Positions 9,077 to 17,982 of a stretch of 64,000 nucleotides of DNA are shown here, piece by piece. The notes beneath the pieces were generated by a model that was not told the DNA's origin, made no database searches, and saw nothing but the letters and a program-made list of their open reading frames with translations. The stretch comes from SHWB01 sp050246875 (GTDB lineage Bacteria; Pseudomonadota; Alphaproteobacteria; UBA6615), in the NCBI GenBank assembly GCA_050246875.1, contig JBFWVF010000001.1, positions 124,001-188,000 on the forward strand, read 5' to 3'. Both the position numbers and the translations under genes were made by a program. The stretch's first letter is position 1. Each line of letters begins with the position of its first letter.

Positions 9077-9216
9077 GCGTCTCGTCCCAGACAGGGTGCG
9101 AAGGACCGGCGCCCGCGGGCGCCAGAGGAGGATGTCGTCAATTCTAACGGCCGGGAGCGGCCGGCGGAAAGGCGCGCGTTTTCCACGCCGCGCGGCGTCC
9201 CCGGGCGCGGTGTGGC

Positions 9217-10173
9217 TCAGTCGAACGGGTAGACACCCGGCTCGGGCAGGAAATTGTCCTCGACGCAGCCTATGGCCGAGCGGCCCATGGCGAGAAAGCC
9301 GGCAACGCACGAGGCGCCGATATGCGGCGTGGCGATGACGTTGGGCAGCTCGATCAGGCGCCGGTCCGGCGTCGGCTCGCCGTGGAAGGCGTCGATGGCG
9401 GCGGCGGCGATGCGGCCGGCGGCGAGCCGGTCGGCCAGCGCCGCCTCGTCGACCAGCATGCCGCGCGCGGCGTTGATGAACACCGCCCCCGGTTTCATCC
9501 GGTCGAACACCGCGCCGGTGTAGACGCCGCGGGTCGAGGCGTTGACCGGCAGGTGGAGGGAGAGCACGTCGGCACGCGCCCACAGCTCCTCGGGCGACAC
9601 CTTCTCGATGCCATGGGCGGCGTAGAAGTCGGCGTAGTCGACGCGGTCACAGGCAATCACCGTGGCGCCGAAGGCTCGGGCGAGGATCGCCACCTCCTTG
9701 CCGATGTTGCCGCAGCCGTGGATGCCCACGACGCTGCCCTCGAGCGAACGCGCCGCGCGGTCGCGCGGCCACGGCGCCCCCTGCTTCAGGCCGATAGCGA
9801 ATTCATGGGCGCGGCGCAGCGCGCCGATCATCATCCACAGTGTCAGTTCGGCGACCGACGTCTTGTTGACTCCCGGCTTCCAGCCGACACGGATATCGCG
9901 GGCACGCAGCAGCGCCGGGTCGACGTGGTCGAGGCCGGCGCTGACGCAGACGACGGTCTTCAGTTCCGGCAGCCGGTCGAGCACTGCCGGCGTGAAACGT
10001 TCGAGCGAAATGAGCACCGTGTCGTAGCCGCGCACGAAGTCGACGAGCGCATCGCCCTCATAGGACCACTCGCCGGGATTGCATTTGATCTCGACATTGG
10101 GAAAGGCGTCGCGGATCTCTCGCTGGAGTTGCGGCACCATCCAGAAGATGCGGCTGGTCACGGCGATGCGCAC
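9217..10173 (-). CDS. D-isomer-specific 2-hydroxyacid dehydrogenase
   Basis: This 318-residue NAD(P)-dependent oxidoreductase interconverts 2-hydroxy and 2-oxo acids. The Rossmann motif GIHGCGNIG occupies 150-158. The catalytic residues are all present: Arg237 (NAARG), Glu266 (FHGEP) and His284 (TPHIGA). The start is GTG. It is followed by a molybdenum hydroxylase subunit and preceded by an amidase, all in one direction, suggesting a small catabolic group. The exact acid (glyoxylate, phosphoglycerate or other) cannot be called; at 318 residues it lacks the extra domains of SerA. Confidence 0.9.
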   Translation of the reverse strand: MRIAVTSRIFWMVPQLQREIRDAFPNVEIKCNPGEWSYEGDALVDFVRGYDTVLISLERFTPAVLDRLPELKTVVCVSAGLDHVDPALLRARDIRVGWKPGVNKTSVAELTLWMMIGALRRAHEFAIGLKQGAPWPRDRAARSLEGSVVGIHGCGNIGKEVAILARAFGATVIACDRVDYADFYAAHGIEKVSPEELWARADVLSLHLPVNASTRGVYTGAVFDRMKPGAVFINAARGMLVDEAALADRLAAGRIAAAAIDAFHGEPTPDRRLIELPNVIATPHIGASCVAGFLAMGRSAIGCVEDNFLPEPGVYPFD

Positions 10174-10206
10174 GGGGGCGGCCCCTGTCGTCTTGCGACT
10201 GGCGGC

Positions 10207-11619
10207 TCAGGCGGCGACGCGCGGCGGCACGCCGAGGCGCTGGCGCGCCGTGCCGAGCACCCGCTCCGCCGCCAGGGCGATGGCGAGGGCGCGCTCGTCG
10301 TTGCCGGCGGTGCAGGCGAACTGCAGGCCGACCGGCATCCGTGCCGCGTCGAGCCCGGACGGGATGGTGACGGCGCACAGCACCAGCAAGTTGCCGAAAC
10401 TGGTGTTGCGCAGCATCAACCGGTTGGCCTCGTGGTACTTGTCGAGTTCCATGATGTCGGCAAGGCGTGGTGGCGTGTGCGGCACGGTCGGACCGACGAC
10501 GGCATCGACGGCGCGCAGCCGCTCGTGCGCGCTGCGTGTCGCCGCGTCGAGCAATTCGCGGCGCTGCAGGTACTCGACGGCGGTCTGCGTCTCGTAGCGG
10601 TCGAAGCGCGTGCGAACCACCGGGTCGAGCGTCGCCTTCCAGTCGGGCAGATCGTTGGCGATGAAGCGCGCGAACTCGGCCACCACGAGCCCGCCGCGCC
10701 GCTGCAGGTCCCACGCCACCGCACCCTCGGGGAACTCGAACGGCACGAGGCGAGCGCCCGCCTTCTCCAGCTCGCGCAGCGCCGCCTGTGTCGCTTCGGC
10801 CACGCCGGGGCTGGCCTCGGCGAAGGCGGCCTCGTGCACGCCGAGACGCAGGCCGGCGATGTCGGTGCGCGCCAGGCGTTCGAGCAGCGCCTGTGGCGCC
10901 TCGCTCACCTGCGGGTCGATGGCGGCGAAGCCGAGCACCGCGTCGCGCACGCTGCGCGCCAGCACCCCCGCCGTATCGAAGGTCGGGCTGAGCGGCACGA
11001 TGCCGTCGGTCGACCAGCGCCGGACGCTTGTCTTGACGCCGACCGTGCCCGTCACGGCGGCCGGCACGCGCACCGAACCCGCCGTGTCGCTGCCGAGCGC
11101 CAGTACGACCGTGCCTTCCCACAGCGATACGCCGGCGCCCGAACTGGAGCCTCCCGGTGCGCGGTGGTCCTTCGCATCCCACGGGTTGGCTGGCGTGCCG
11201 GCGTGGTTGTTGATGCCGACGCCGCCGAAGGCGAACTCGACGGTATGCGCCTTGCCGGCGATCACGGCAAAGCCGTGCCGCAGGGCGCGCACGACGGGGC
11301 CTTCGCGGTGCCACTCAGGCGGCAGGTCGCGCGGCGTGCCGGCGTAGAGCGGAAAACCGTCGACGGCGTAAAGATCTTTCACCGATACCGGCAATCCATG
11401 CAGAGGCCCGAGATCGTAGCCGGCCGCGAGCGCCGTATCGGCCGCCGCCGCGGCGCCGGCCATGCGGTCACCGCCCCAGGTTCGCCAGGCGCCGAGAGCC
11501 GCGCCATTGCGTGTGTGCGCCGCGTTCGCAACCCTCGCGATCTCGGCAGCCGTCGTCCGGCCGGCGCGCAGGTCCGCGCCGAGGGCCTCGATGGAACGGT
11601 CGAGCAAAGTGTCGGTCAT
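10207..11619 (-). CDS. Amidase signature family hydrolase
   Basis: This 470-residue amidase of the GatA/AtzF superfamily has the Ser-cisSer-Lys triad: Lys81 in VSVKD, the GGSSSG loop at 156-161 (cis-Ser about 158) and the nucleophile Ser182 in TAGSVRVPA. The family hydrolyses amides, ureas and related C-N bonds. There are no gatB or gatC genes nearby, so it is more likely catabolic than a Glu-tRNA amidotransferase subunit. It lies 33 bases upstream of the hydroxyacid dehydrogenase and probably heads that transcript. The substrate is unknown. Confidence 0.9.
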   Translation of the reverse strand: MTDTLLDRSIEALGADLRAGRTTAAEIARVANAAHTRNGAALGAWRTWGGDRMAGAAAAADTALAAGYDLGPLHGLPVSVKDLYAVDGFPLYAGTPRDLPPEWHREGPVVRALRHGFAVIAGKAHTVEFAFGGVGINNHAGTPANPWDAKDHRAPGGSSSGAGVSLWEGTVVLALGSDTAGSVRVPAAVTGTVGVKTSVRRWSTDGIVPLSPTFDTAGVLARSVRDAVLGFAAIDPQVSEAPQALLERLARTDIAGLRLGVHEAAFAEASPGVAEATQAALRELEKAGARLVPFEFPEGAVAWDLQRRGGLVVAEFARFIANDLPDWKATLDPVVRTRFDRYETQTAVEYLQRRELLDAATRSAHERLRAVDAVVGPTVPHTPPRLADIMELDKYHEANRLMLRNTSFGNLLVLCAVTIPSGLDAARMPVGLQFACTAGNDERALAIALAAERVLGTARQRLGVPPRVAA

Positions 11620-11787
11620 GGCGCGACGACCCCCGGGTTGGCGACGGCGGCGGCGACGGTAGCGCGCTCATGCCAGCGAGACAAACAGGCCGGCGGCCGA
11701 CAACCGGGCCGGGTGTGACGGCCGACACACCTCACGCCCCGGCCCTCGGCTAATATGACAGGCGTGGGTCTGATCGGGGGAAGCGCC

Positions 11788-14700
11788 ATGCTTCGTCGCT
11801 CGGTGTGTGTCGCCACCGCGTTCGGCATGCTGGCCGCGGGCGGCCTGATGGGCTGCAAGGAAGAACGGCCGGCCGTATCGCTGGACCAGGCGCGGCAGGT
11901 CACAGCGCGCTTCGAGGGTCAGCAGGCCGCCGACCGCATCGTGCCGCCACCGCGCACGATCACCGACATCGTCCGCGTTCTCGAGGAAACCAAGCCGGAC
12001 GCCCGGCAGACGGAGATCACGCGGCGGGCGGCCGAGGCGCAAGCGCCGGCGGGAGCGACCGGCACGACGCTGGCCAGCTTCCTCTACGAGCGCGGCTCGG
12101 CGCGCGCCGAACTCGGCCAGACCGACGCCGCCATTGCCGATTTCCATGCGGCCGTCGACCTGCTCGGCAACGTCAAGTCGGTCGAACTGGTGCGCGTGCT
12201 GGGCGAACTCGCGCGCGCGCAGATGGCCGCCGGGCAGCCGCTCGATTCGTTGAAAACCCGGTTGCGCGCCATCGAGATCATCGAGCAGGACCAGACCCAG
12301 CGCGGCGCCCTGTTCGCACATTACGGCCTCGCCGCCCTGATCAACGCCAACCTCGGCGACATTCGTACGGCCGAGGAGTTTGCCGCGCGCAATGCCCGCT
12401 TGCTGGCTCAGATGACGAACCGACAGGGCGACGTGGTCCGCGCATTGTCCCCCAACTGGCGCAGCACGGAGGCCATCGGCCGCGCCGAAGTGGCGCTCGC
12501 GCGGGGCGATCTGGCCGCCGCCGACACCGCGTTTCGCGAGTCGGTCGACAATGCCGTTGCCGCCCAGGCGCGTATCGACGACATGGCGCGCGTCGGCGTC
12601 CGCCAGACGCGCACGTCCTTTTCGCGCAGCGAGGCGCTGTTCAGCGCCCGCCACGCCATCGTCCTCGTCCGCATGGGGCGGCTGGTGGAAGCAGAACTGG
12701 CGGCGCGGCGCGGCCTGACGGTCGCCTTGCGCGAACTCGGGCGCTATCACGGCGACACCGCCCAGACGGCGATCTCCTTCGCCTCGGTGCTGGTCACTCA
12801 GGGGCGCCACGAGGAGGCGCGGCTGATGGGTCGCGCTGCCGAGGACATCCTGACGAAAATCGGCCACAAGCCGACGTCGAACCGCCTCGCGATCGCCCGC
12901 CGCGCGGTAGCGACCGCCAGCGCCTACCTTGGCGATTCGGCCGAGGCGCTGCGCATCTTCGACCAGATGGCGGCCGATCTCCGCTCCGAGCCGCAGGTCT
13001 ATCGCTTCGCCTTTTCCGAGGCGCTCGAGTACGGCGAGGAACTGCTGCGGGCGAATCGCGCAGCGGACGCCGAGACGCTGTTCCGCTGGATCGCCGACGA
13101 CCGCCGGGACAAGGTCGGTCTGAAGAACATCCGGTATGCCGAGGCCAGCGGCCACCTCGCGGCGGCGCTGGCCGCGCGCGGCGCGCGGGCAGAGGCGCTG
13201 ACGCTGTTCAAGGAGGCGGTGCCGATCATGGTGTCGTCGTCGCGCGGCGCCGACGACGAGAGCGGTTCGGTCAAACGGGAGCACTATCTGCGCTTCGTCG
13301 TCGAACGCTACCTCGCGCTGCTGTCCGACATCGCCACGACGCCGCTCGCTCCGCAGGCCGGCGATATTCCCGCCATCGCTTTCGAACTGGCCGACGCGCT
13401 GCGCGGCAAGGGCGTGCAGGCGGCGCTGGCCGCCTCCTCGGCCCGTGCCGCGGCGACCGATCCCGATCTCGCCGACCTCGTGCGGCGCGAGCAGGACGCG
13501 CTGCGCCAGATCGGCGCGCTCAACGGCCTGCTGGTCAATGCCCTGTCGGCGCCGGCGAGCCAGCAGAACGCCCAGGCACTGCAGCAGTTGCGCACCGACA
13601 TCGACACCCTACGCACCGCCCGCGCCACCATCCGCGAGGAGATCGAACGGCGCTTCCCCACCTACACCGATCTCATAGACCCGCGCCCGGCAACGCTCGT
13701 CCAGGCGCGCGCGCAGTTGCGGCCGGGCGAGGCGTTGCTCGCCACCTACGTCGCCGAGGACCGTACCTATGTCTGGGCCCTTCGTGCCGACGGCACGCCG
13801 GCGTTCGCCGCCGCGCCGCTCGGTCGCAAGGCCATCGACGAGGCCGTCGCCGGCCTGCGCAAGGCACTCGACCCGCAGGCGGCGACGCTGGGCGACATCC
13901 CGCCGTTCGACGTCGCCGGCGCCAACCGCCTGTTCGCCAGCCTGATGGAGCCGGTCTCGGCCGGCTGGAAGGGTGCGCGCGACCTGCTGGTCGTCCCGCA
14001 CGGCGCGCTCGGCCAGTTGCCCTTCGGCGTCCTCGTAACGAAGCCCGCGACGCTGGCGGCCGACCGAGAGGGCGAAGCGCTGTTCGCCAGCTATCGCGCG
14101 GTTCCCTTCCTCGCCCGCGAGGCGGCGGTCACGCAGCTTCCGTCTGTCGCCTCGCTGGCGGCGCTGCGCCGCCTGCCGCCGGGCGATGCGTCGCGCAAGG
14201 CCTTCATCGGCTTCGGCGATCCCCTGTTCAACGCCGAGCAAGCGGCCGAGGCGGCCCGCGAGACGGCGCCGACGCAAGTGGCAATGCGTGGCGCGGGCAC
14301 GGTGCTGGCCACCCGCGCGGTGCCGCTGGTGCGTCGCAACGCTCCCGCCACGAACACGGTCGACAGCGCCGAGATCGGCATCCTGCCGCGCCTGCCCGAC
14401 ACCGCCGACGAAGTGCGGTCGATCGCCCAGGCCCTCAAGGCCGATCCGGCCACGGACGTCATCACAGGCCGCGCGGCCAACGAACAGGCCGTGGCGACCA
14501 TGCGCCTGTCCGACCGCCGGGTGGTGATGTTCGCCACCCACGGTCTCGTGCCCGGAGACCTGAACGGCCTGACCCAGCCGGCGCTGGCGCTGTCGGCGCC
14601 GCAGGTTACGGGCATGGCCGGCGACGGGCTGCTGACGCTTGACGAGATCGTCGGCCTCAAGCTCAACGCCGACTGGGTGGTCATGTCGGCCTGCAACACG

Positions 14701-15024
14701 GCCGCCGGAGACGGCGCCGGGGCCGAGGCGGTATCCGGCCTCGGACGCGGCTTCTTCTATGCCGGCACGCGCGCCGTGCTGGTCACCAACTGGCCGGTCG
14801 AGACGACCTCGGCACGCGAATTGACCACGGACCTGTTCCGTCGCCAGGCGGCGAGCGCCGCGCTTGGCCGCGCCGAGGCCATGCGGCAGGCCATGGTCGG
14901 CCTGATCGACGGCCCGGGCTACGTCGATCCCGCCTCGCGCCGCCCCGTGTTCAGCTATGCCCACCCGATCTTCTGGGCCCCCTTCAGCCTCGTCGGCGAC
15001 GGTGGCGGCGGGCCGGGCACGTGA
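11788..15024 (+). CDS. TPR-CHAT protein, predicted lipoprotein
   Basis: This 1078-residue protein has a lipoprotein-type N-terminus with the probable modified Cys23 in GLMGC. A long helical tetratricopeptide-like region follows (about 90-560), then a C-terminal CHAT domain (about 760-1070). The CHAT caspase-like dyad is visible: His918 in ATHG and Cys969 in SACNT, followed by the family GRGFFYAGTRAVL sequence. CHAT proteins are clan CD peptidases whose TPR part usually binds a partner. I used the ATG at 11788, preceded by GGGGGA; an upstream ATG at 11755 would spoil the signal peptide. It is followed by a secreted protein and a CHASE2 cyclase on the same strand. Confidence 0.88.
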   Translation: MLRRSVCVATAFGMLAAGGLMGCKEERPAVSLDQARQVTARFEGQQAADRIVPPPRTITDIVRVLEETKPDARQTEITRRAAEAQAPAGATGTTLASFLYERGSARAELGQTDAAIADFHAAVDLLGNVKSVELVRVLGELARAQMAAGQPLDSLKTRLRAIEIIEQDQTQRGALFAHYGLAALINANLGDIRTAEEFAARNARLLAQMTNRQGDVVRALSPNWRSTEAIGRAEVALARGDLAAADTAFRESVDNAVAAQARIDDMARVGVRQTRTSFSRSEALFSARHAIVLVRMGRLVEAELAARRGLTVALRELGRYHGDTAQTAISFASVLVTQGRHEEARLMGRAAEDILTKIGHKPTSNRLAIARRAVATASAYLGDSAEALRIFDQMAADLRSEPQVYRFAFSEALEYGEELLRANRAADAETLFRWIADDRRDKVGLKNIRYAEASGHLAAALAARGARAEALTLFKEAVPIMVSSSRGADDESGSVKREHYLRFVVERYLALLSDIATTPLAPQAGDIPAIAFELADALRGKGVQAALAASSARAAATDPDLADLVRREQDALRQIGALNGLLVNALSAPASQQNAQALQQLRTDIDTLRTARATIREEIERRFPTYTDLIDPRPATLVQARAQLRPGEALLATYVAEDRTYVWALRADGTPAFAAAPLGRKAIDEAVAGLRKALDPQAATLGDIPPFDVAGANRLFASLMEPVSAGWKGARDLLVVPHGALGQLPFGVLVTKPATLAADREGEALFASYRAVPFLAREAAVTQLPSVASLAALRRLPPGDASRKAFIGFGDPLFNAEQAAEAARETAPTQVAMRGAGTVLATRAVPLVRRNAPATNTVDSAEIGILPRLPDTADEVRSIAQALKADPATDVITGRAANEQAVATMRLSDRRVVMFATHGLVPGDLNGLTQPALALSAPQVTGMAGDGLLTLDEIVGLKLNADWVVMSACNTAAGDGAGAEAVSGLGRGFFYAGTRAVLVTNWPVETTSARELTTDLFRRQAASAALGRAEAMRQAMVGLIDGPGYVDPASRRPVFSYAHPIFWAPFSLVGDGGGGPGT

Positions 15025-15099
15025 GCCTGTGATGCCGGACACAGGAACCGTGGCCGCATCGCACTACATTGGGGATGTCGTCTCGGAGGACATCAGGCG

Positions 15100-15792
15100 A
15101 TGAAACCGATCGTCATCAACGGCCTCGCGAGTGCCCTGCTCGCGATGGCGACCGCCGGGGCCGCCGCCGCGGCGTCGCCCGCCGCCGTGGTCGAGGAAGT
15201 CGCGGACAAGTCCGCCGACGTCGAGGAAATGGAGTTCGTCGCGGCAGGACAGGTGATCAGGCTGGCCGCCGGCGGCCGGCTCGTCCTGGGCTACCTCGCG
15301 AGTTGCGTGCGCGAGGAGATCACCGGCGGCACCGTCACCATCGGCGAAAACGAAAGCACTGTCGCCGGCGGCAAGGTCGAGCGCGGCAAGACGCCGTGCG
15401 CCGGCACGCAACTCGCGCTGTCGGATCGCCAGACGCGCAGCAGCGGCGTCGTCGTCTTCCGTGCGCCGCCGACCGCGGCAAAGCCCGCGGCCACGCCCGA
15501 GCCGGCATACACCCTTTACGGCACCGCGCCCCTGGTCGAACTCGGCACGGCCGGCACCCTGGTTCTCGAACGTCTCGACACGCCGGGCGAACGGCAGGAG
15601 ATCGCCATTCCCGAAGCCGGCCTGCGCCGCGGCGCCTTCTACGACTTCGCCGCGACCGACACGGCGCTCGCGGCCGGCGGCCTGTACAGGGCGCGCTTCG
15701 GCACCCGCGAGGTGGTGTTCAAGGTCGACCCCCTCGCCAAGGCCGGAAAGTCGCCTCTCGTGGGCCGGCTGTTGCGCTTCCCGGCGAGCTGA
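15100..15792 (+). CDS. Secreted beta-rich protein of unknown function, weakly FecR-like
   Basis: This 230-residue protein has a clear signal peptide (hydrophobic 8-24, Ala-rich cleavage near 25). The segment at about 47-120 is beta-rich and resembles a FecR-type fold, with the pattern GGRLVLGYLASC and a second Cys near residue 99. A second, Cys-free beta-rich part follows after a proline/alanine linker at about 125-137. I do not recognise a catalytic motif. It lies 75 bases after the CHAT gene and nine bases before the cyclase, so it is most likely a periplasmic partner of one or both. The FecR comparison is tentative. Confidence 0.75.
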   Translation: MKPIVINGLASALLAMATAGAAAAASPAAVVEEVADKSADVEEMEFVAAGQVIRLAAGGRLVLGYLASCVREEITGGTVTIGENESTVAGGKVERGKTPCAGTQLALSDRQTRSSGVVVFRAPPTAAKPAATPEPAYTLYGTAPLVELGTAGTLVLERLDTPGERQEIAIPEAGLRRGAFYDFAATDTALAAGGLYRARFGTREVVFKVDPLAKAGKSPLVGRLLRFPAS

Positions 15793-15801
15793 CCACGCGC
15801 G

Positions 15802-17901
15802 ATGATGCCTGTGCGCGACGCGGCCGTCGTCGTCACCGTCGCCGCGCTCGCTGCGCTGGCGACGCTGACGCCGCCCGCTGGCTGGCTGGGCGGACTGTCG
15901 ATCGACGCACTGTTCTGGCTGCGCCACCTCGTCGTGAGCCCGGCGCGTGCGCCGGCGTCCTCGCCGGTCGCCGTCGTCGCCATCGACGAGGCGACCTACC
16001 GGCATCCCGACTACCGCGACACGCCGCGCGTCCTCTGGACCGGCAGGCTCGCCGGCGTCGTCGAGCACCTGCTCGATGCCGGCGCCACGGTCATCACTTT
16101 CGACGCCATTTTCCCGACCAGCCTCGAGGCGCGGCTGCCGGGCGTCGATCGGCCCTTCCTGCGCGCGCTCCGCCGCGGCGGCCGCGAGGGACGTATCGTG
16201 CTCGCCAGTGTGCAGCATGCACGCGTGCCGATCGCACCGCATGCCGGCCAGTCCTTCGCCGTCGGCGCCGGCAACATCCGGGCGGCCAACGTCGACACCG
16301 ATGTCGACGGCATCATCCGCCGCGTTTCGCTGGCCTTCGCACGGGCCGAAGGCGGCCTCGACCCGTCGATGTCTGTCGAGACCGCCCTGCGCGCTGCCAA
16401 GGGGCAGCTCGCGCTGGCGCCCGGCCCCGCGCTCCTGCGCGACGGGGCGCCGCTGCGCGGCACGGAGGACGGCGCGATGCTGGTCGACTTTTTCGCCGAC
16501 CAGCGCGCCATACCGACATACTCGCTGGCCGATCTCGATGGCTGCGCCAGCGCCGGCAACGATGCCTATTTTCGCGACGCCTTCGCCGGCAAGGTCGTCT
16601 TCGTCGGCCTCGTGCTCGACGTCGAGGATCGGCGTTCCACGTCGATGCGCCTGTTCGCGGCGCCCGACGAGGCTGCCTACGCGCCGCCCTGCCTGCCGGC
16701 ACAACAGGCCCCCGAAGGACGCGGAACGGTCGCCCGCGAGGCTATTCCCGGCGTCTACATCCACGCCTTTGCTGTTGCCGCGCTGCTGCGCGGCGAAACC
16801 CTCGCGGAAGCCGGGCCATATGGCAGCGCCGCGCTGGTGTTCGCGATCGCGGCGCTGATCGGCACGCTGACGCTGCGCCGCACCGCCGCTGCCGCAGGCG
16901 GCGTACTGGCCGCCGGCGTCGCCTCATGGCTGGTCGTCTGCCTCGCGGCACTGGTCGAGTACCGCACCGTCCTGCCGCTGATCGAGCCGGCGCTGGCCGC
17001 CGCAGTCGCCTTCGCCGTCCTGTCGTCCTACCGCTTCGCCGTCACCGACCGCGACAAGCGCCGGCTGCGCCAGATGTTCGGCTATTACCTGGCGCCCAGC
17101 GTCGTCGACCGCATGGTCGGATCGGGCGCCATGCCCGCCCTCGGCGGCGAGACGCGGACGGTCACGATCTACTTCTCCGACATCGCCGGCTTCACCGCCC
17201 TGTCGGAGGGACGGGCGCCGGCCGACCTAGTCACCCTGCTCAACCGCTACCTGTCGGCCATGAGCGACATCGTCGAGGCGCATGGCGGCTTCGTCGACAA
17301 GTACATCGGCGATGCCATCGTCGCCGTGTTCGGCGCGCCGCACGAGGATCCCGCGCACGCGCGACACGCGGTCAGGGCCGCCATCGCCTGCCAGGAACGC
17401 CTTGCCGTACTCAACAGCGAGCTGGCGCTGTCGGGCGGGCCGCGGCTCGGCCAGCGCATCGGCCTCAATACCGGCGACGCGCTGGTCGGCAACATCGGTT
17501 CCGCACGGCGCTTCAACTACACGGTGCTGGGCGACGCCGTGAACCTCGCCGCCCGTCTCGAGGGCGCCAACAAGGTCTACGGCACCGCCATCCTCGCCAG
17601 CGACACCACGGCGGCAGCCTGCGCCGGCGATCCGCCGCTGGTGCGTATCGACCGTGTCGCCGTCGTCGGCCGCGCGGAACCGGTCGACGTGTTCGTCCCA
17701 CGGCCGGACGGCTGCGATGCGGCCGCCGTGACCGCCGCCGTCGAGACCTATCTCGCCGGCCGATTCGCGGCGGCGGCCGACGCCTTCGACGGCCTCGCGG
17801 CCGCGTTCCCGCCGGCCCGGGTTCTTGCCCAACGCTGCCGCGCCCTCGCCCACGAGCCGCCTGCGGACTGGCCCGGCTACTACGCCCTGGCCGAGAAGTA
17901 A
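15802..17901 (+). CDS. CHASE2-domain class III adenylate cyclase
   Basis: This 699-residue membrane protein has an N-terminal membrane segment, a periplasmic CHASE2 sensor domain (about 35-330) and a cluster of membrane helices (about 345-415). The C-terminal class III nucleotide cyclase domain (about 445-640) carries metal ligands Asp460 (FSDI) and Asp504 (YIGDA). Lys500 and Thr574 sit at the base-selecting positions, which favours ATP over GTP. It should make cAMP in response to an envelope signal. The start at 15802 (ATGATG) follows the previous stop by nine bases, so the three genes 11788-17901 are probably co-expressed. Confidence 0.92.
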   Translation: MMPVRDAAVVVTVAALAALATLTPPAGWLGGLSIDALFWLRHLVVSPARAPASSPVAVVAIDEATYRHPDYRDTPRVLWTGRLAGVVEHLLDAGATVITFDAIFPTSLEARLPGVDRPFLRALRRGGREGRIVLASVQHARVPIAPHAGQSFAVGAGNIRAANVDTDVDGIIRRVSLAFARAEGGLDPSMSVETALRAAKGQLALAPGPALLRDGAPLRGTEDGAMLVDFFADQRAIPTYSLADLDGCASAGNDAYFRDAFAGKVVFVGLVLDVEDRRSTSMRLFAAPDEAAYAPPCLPAQQAPEGRGTVAREAIPGVYIHAFAVAALLRGETLAEAGPYGSAALVFAIAALIGTLTLRRTAAAAGGVLAAGVASWLVVCLAALVEYRTVLPLIEPALAAAVAFAVLSSYRFAVTDRDKRRLRQMFGYYLAPSVVDRMVGSGAMPALGGETRTVTIYFSDIAGFTALSEGRAPADLVTLLNRYLSAMSDIVEAHGGFVDKYIGDAIVAVFGAPHEDPAHARHAVRAAIACQERLAVLNSELALSGGPRLGQRIGLNTGDALVGNIGSARRFNYTVLGDAVNLAARLEGANKVYGTAILASDTTAAACAGDPPLVRIDRVAVVGRAEPVDVFVPRPDGCDAAAVTAAVETYLAGRFAAAADAFDGLAAAFPPARVLAQRCRALAHEPPADWPGYYALAEK

Positions 17902-17982
17902 GCGCCCGCTTGGCCGCCGAGGCCGGTGCCTGCTATAGCGGCGCGGCGTCCGGCGGCTTCGACCGGACCGGGAGGAACGACA

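Noticed and set aside
10207..11619. GatA subunit of glutamyl-tRNA amidotransferase
   Set aside because: No gatB or gatC nearby and the sequence context is catabolic; kept as a general amidase.
9322..11718. 798-residue plus-strand frame opposite the amidase and dehydrogenase genes
   Set aside because: The minus-strand genes have complete catalytic motifs; this frame shows none.
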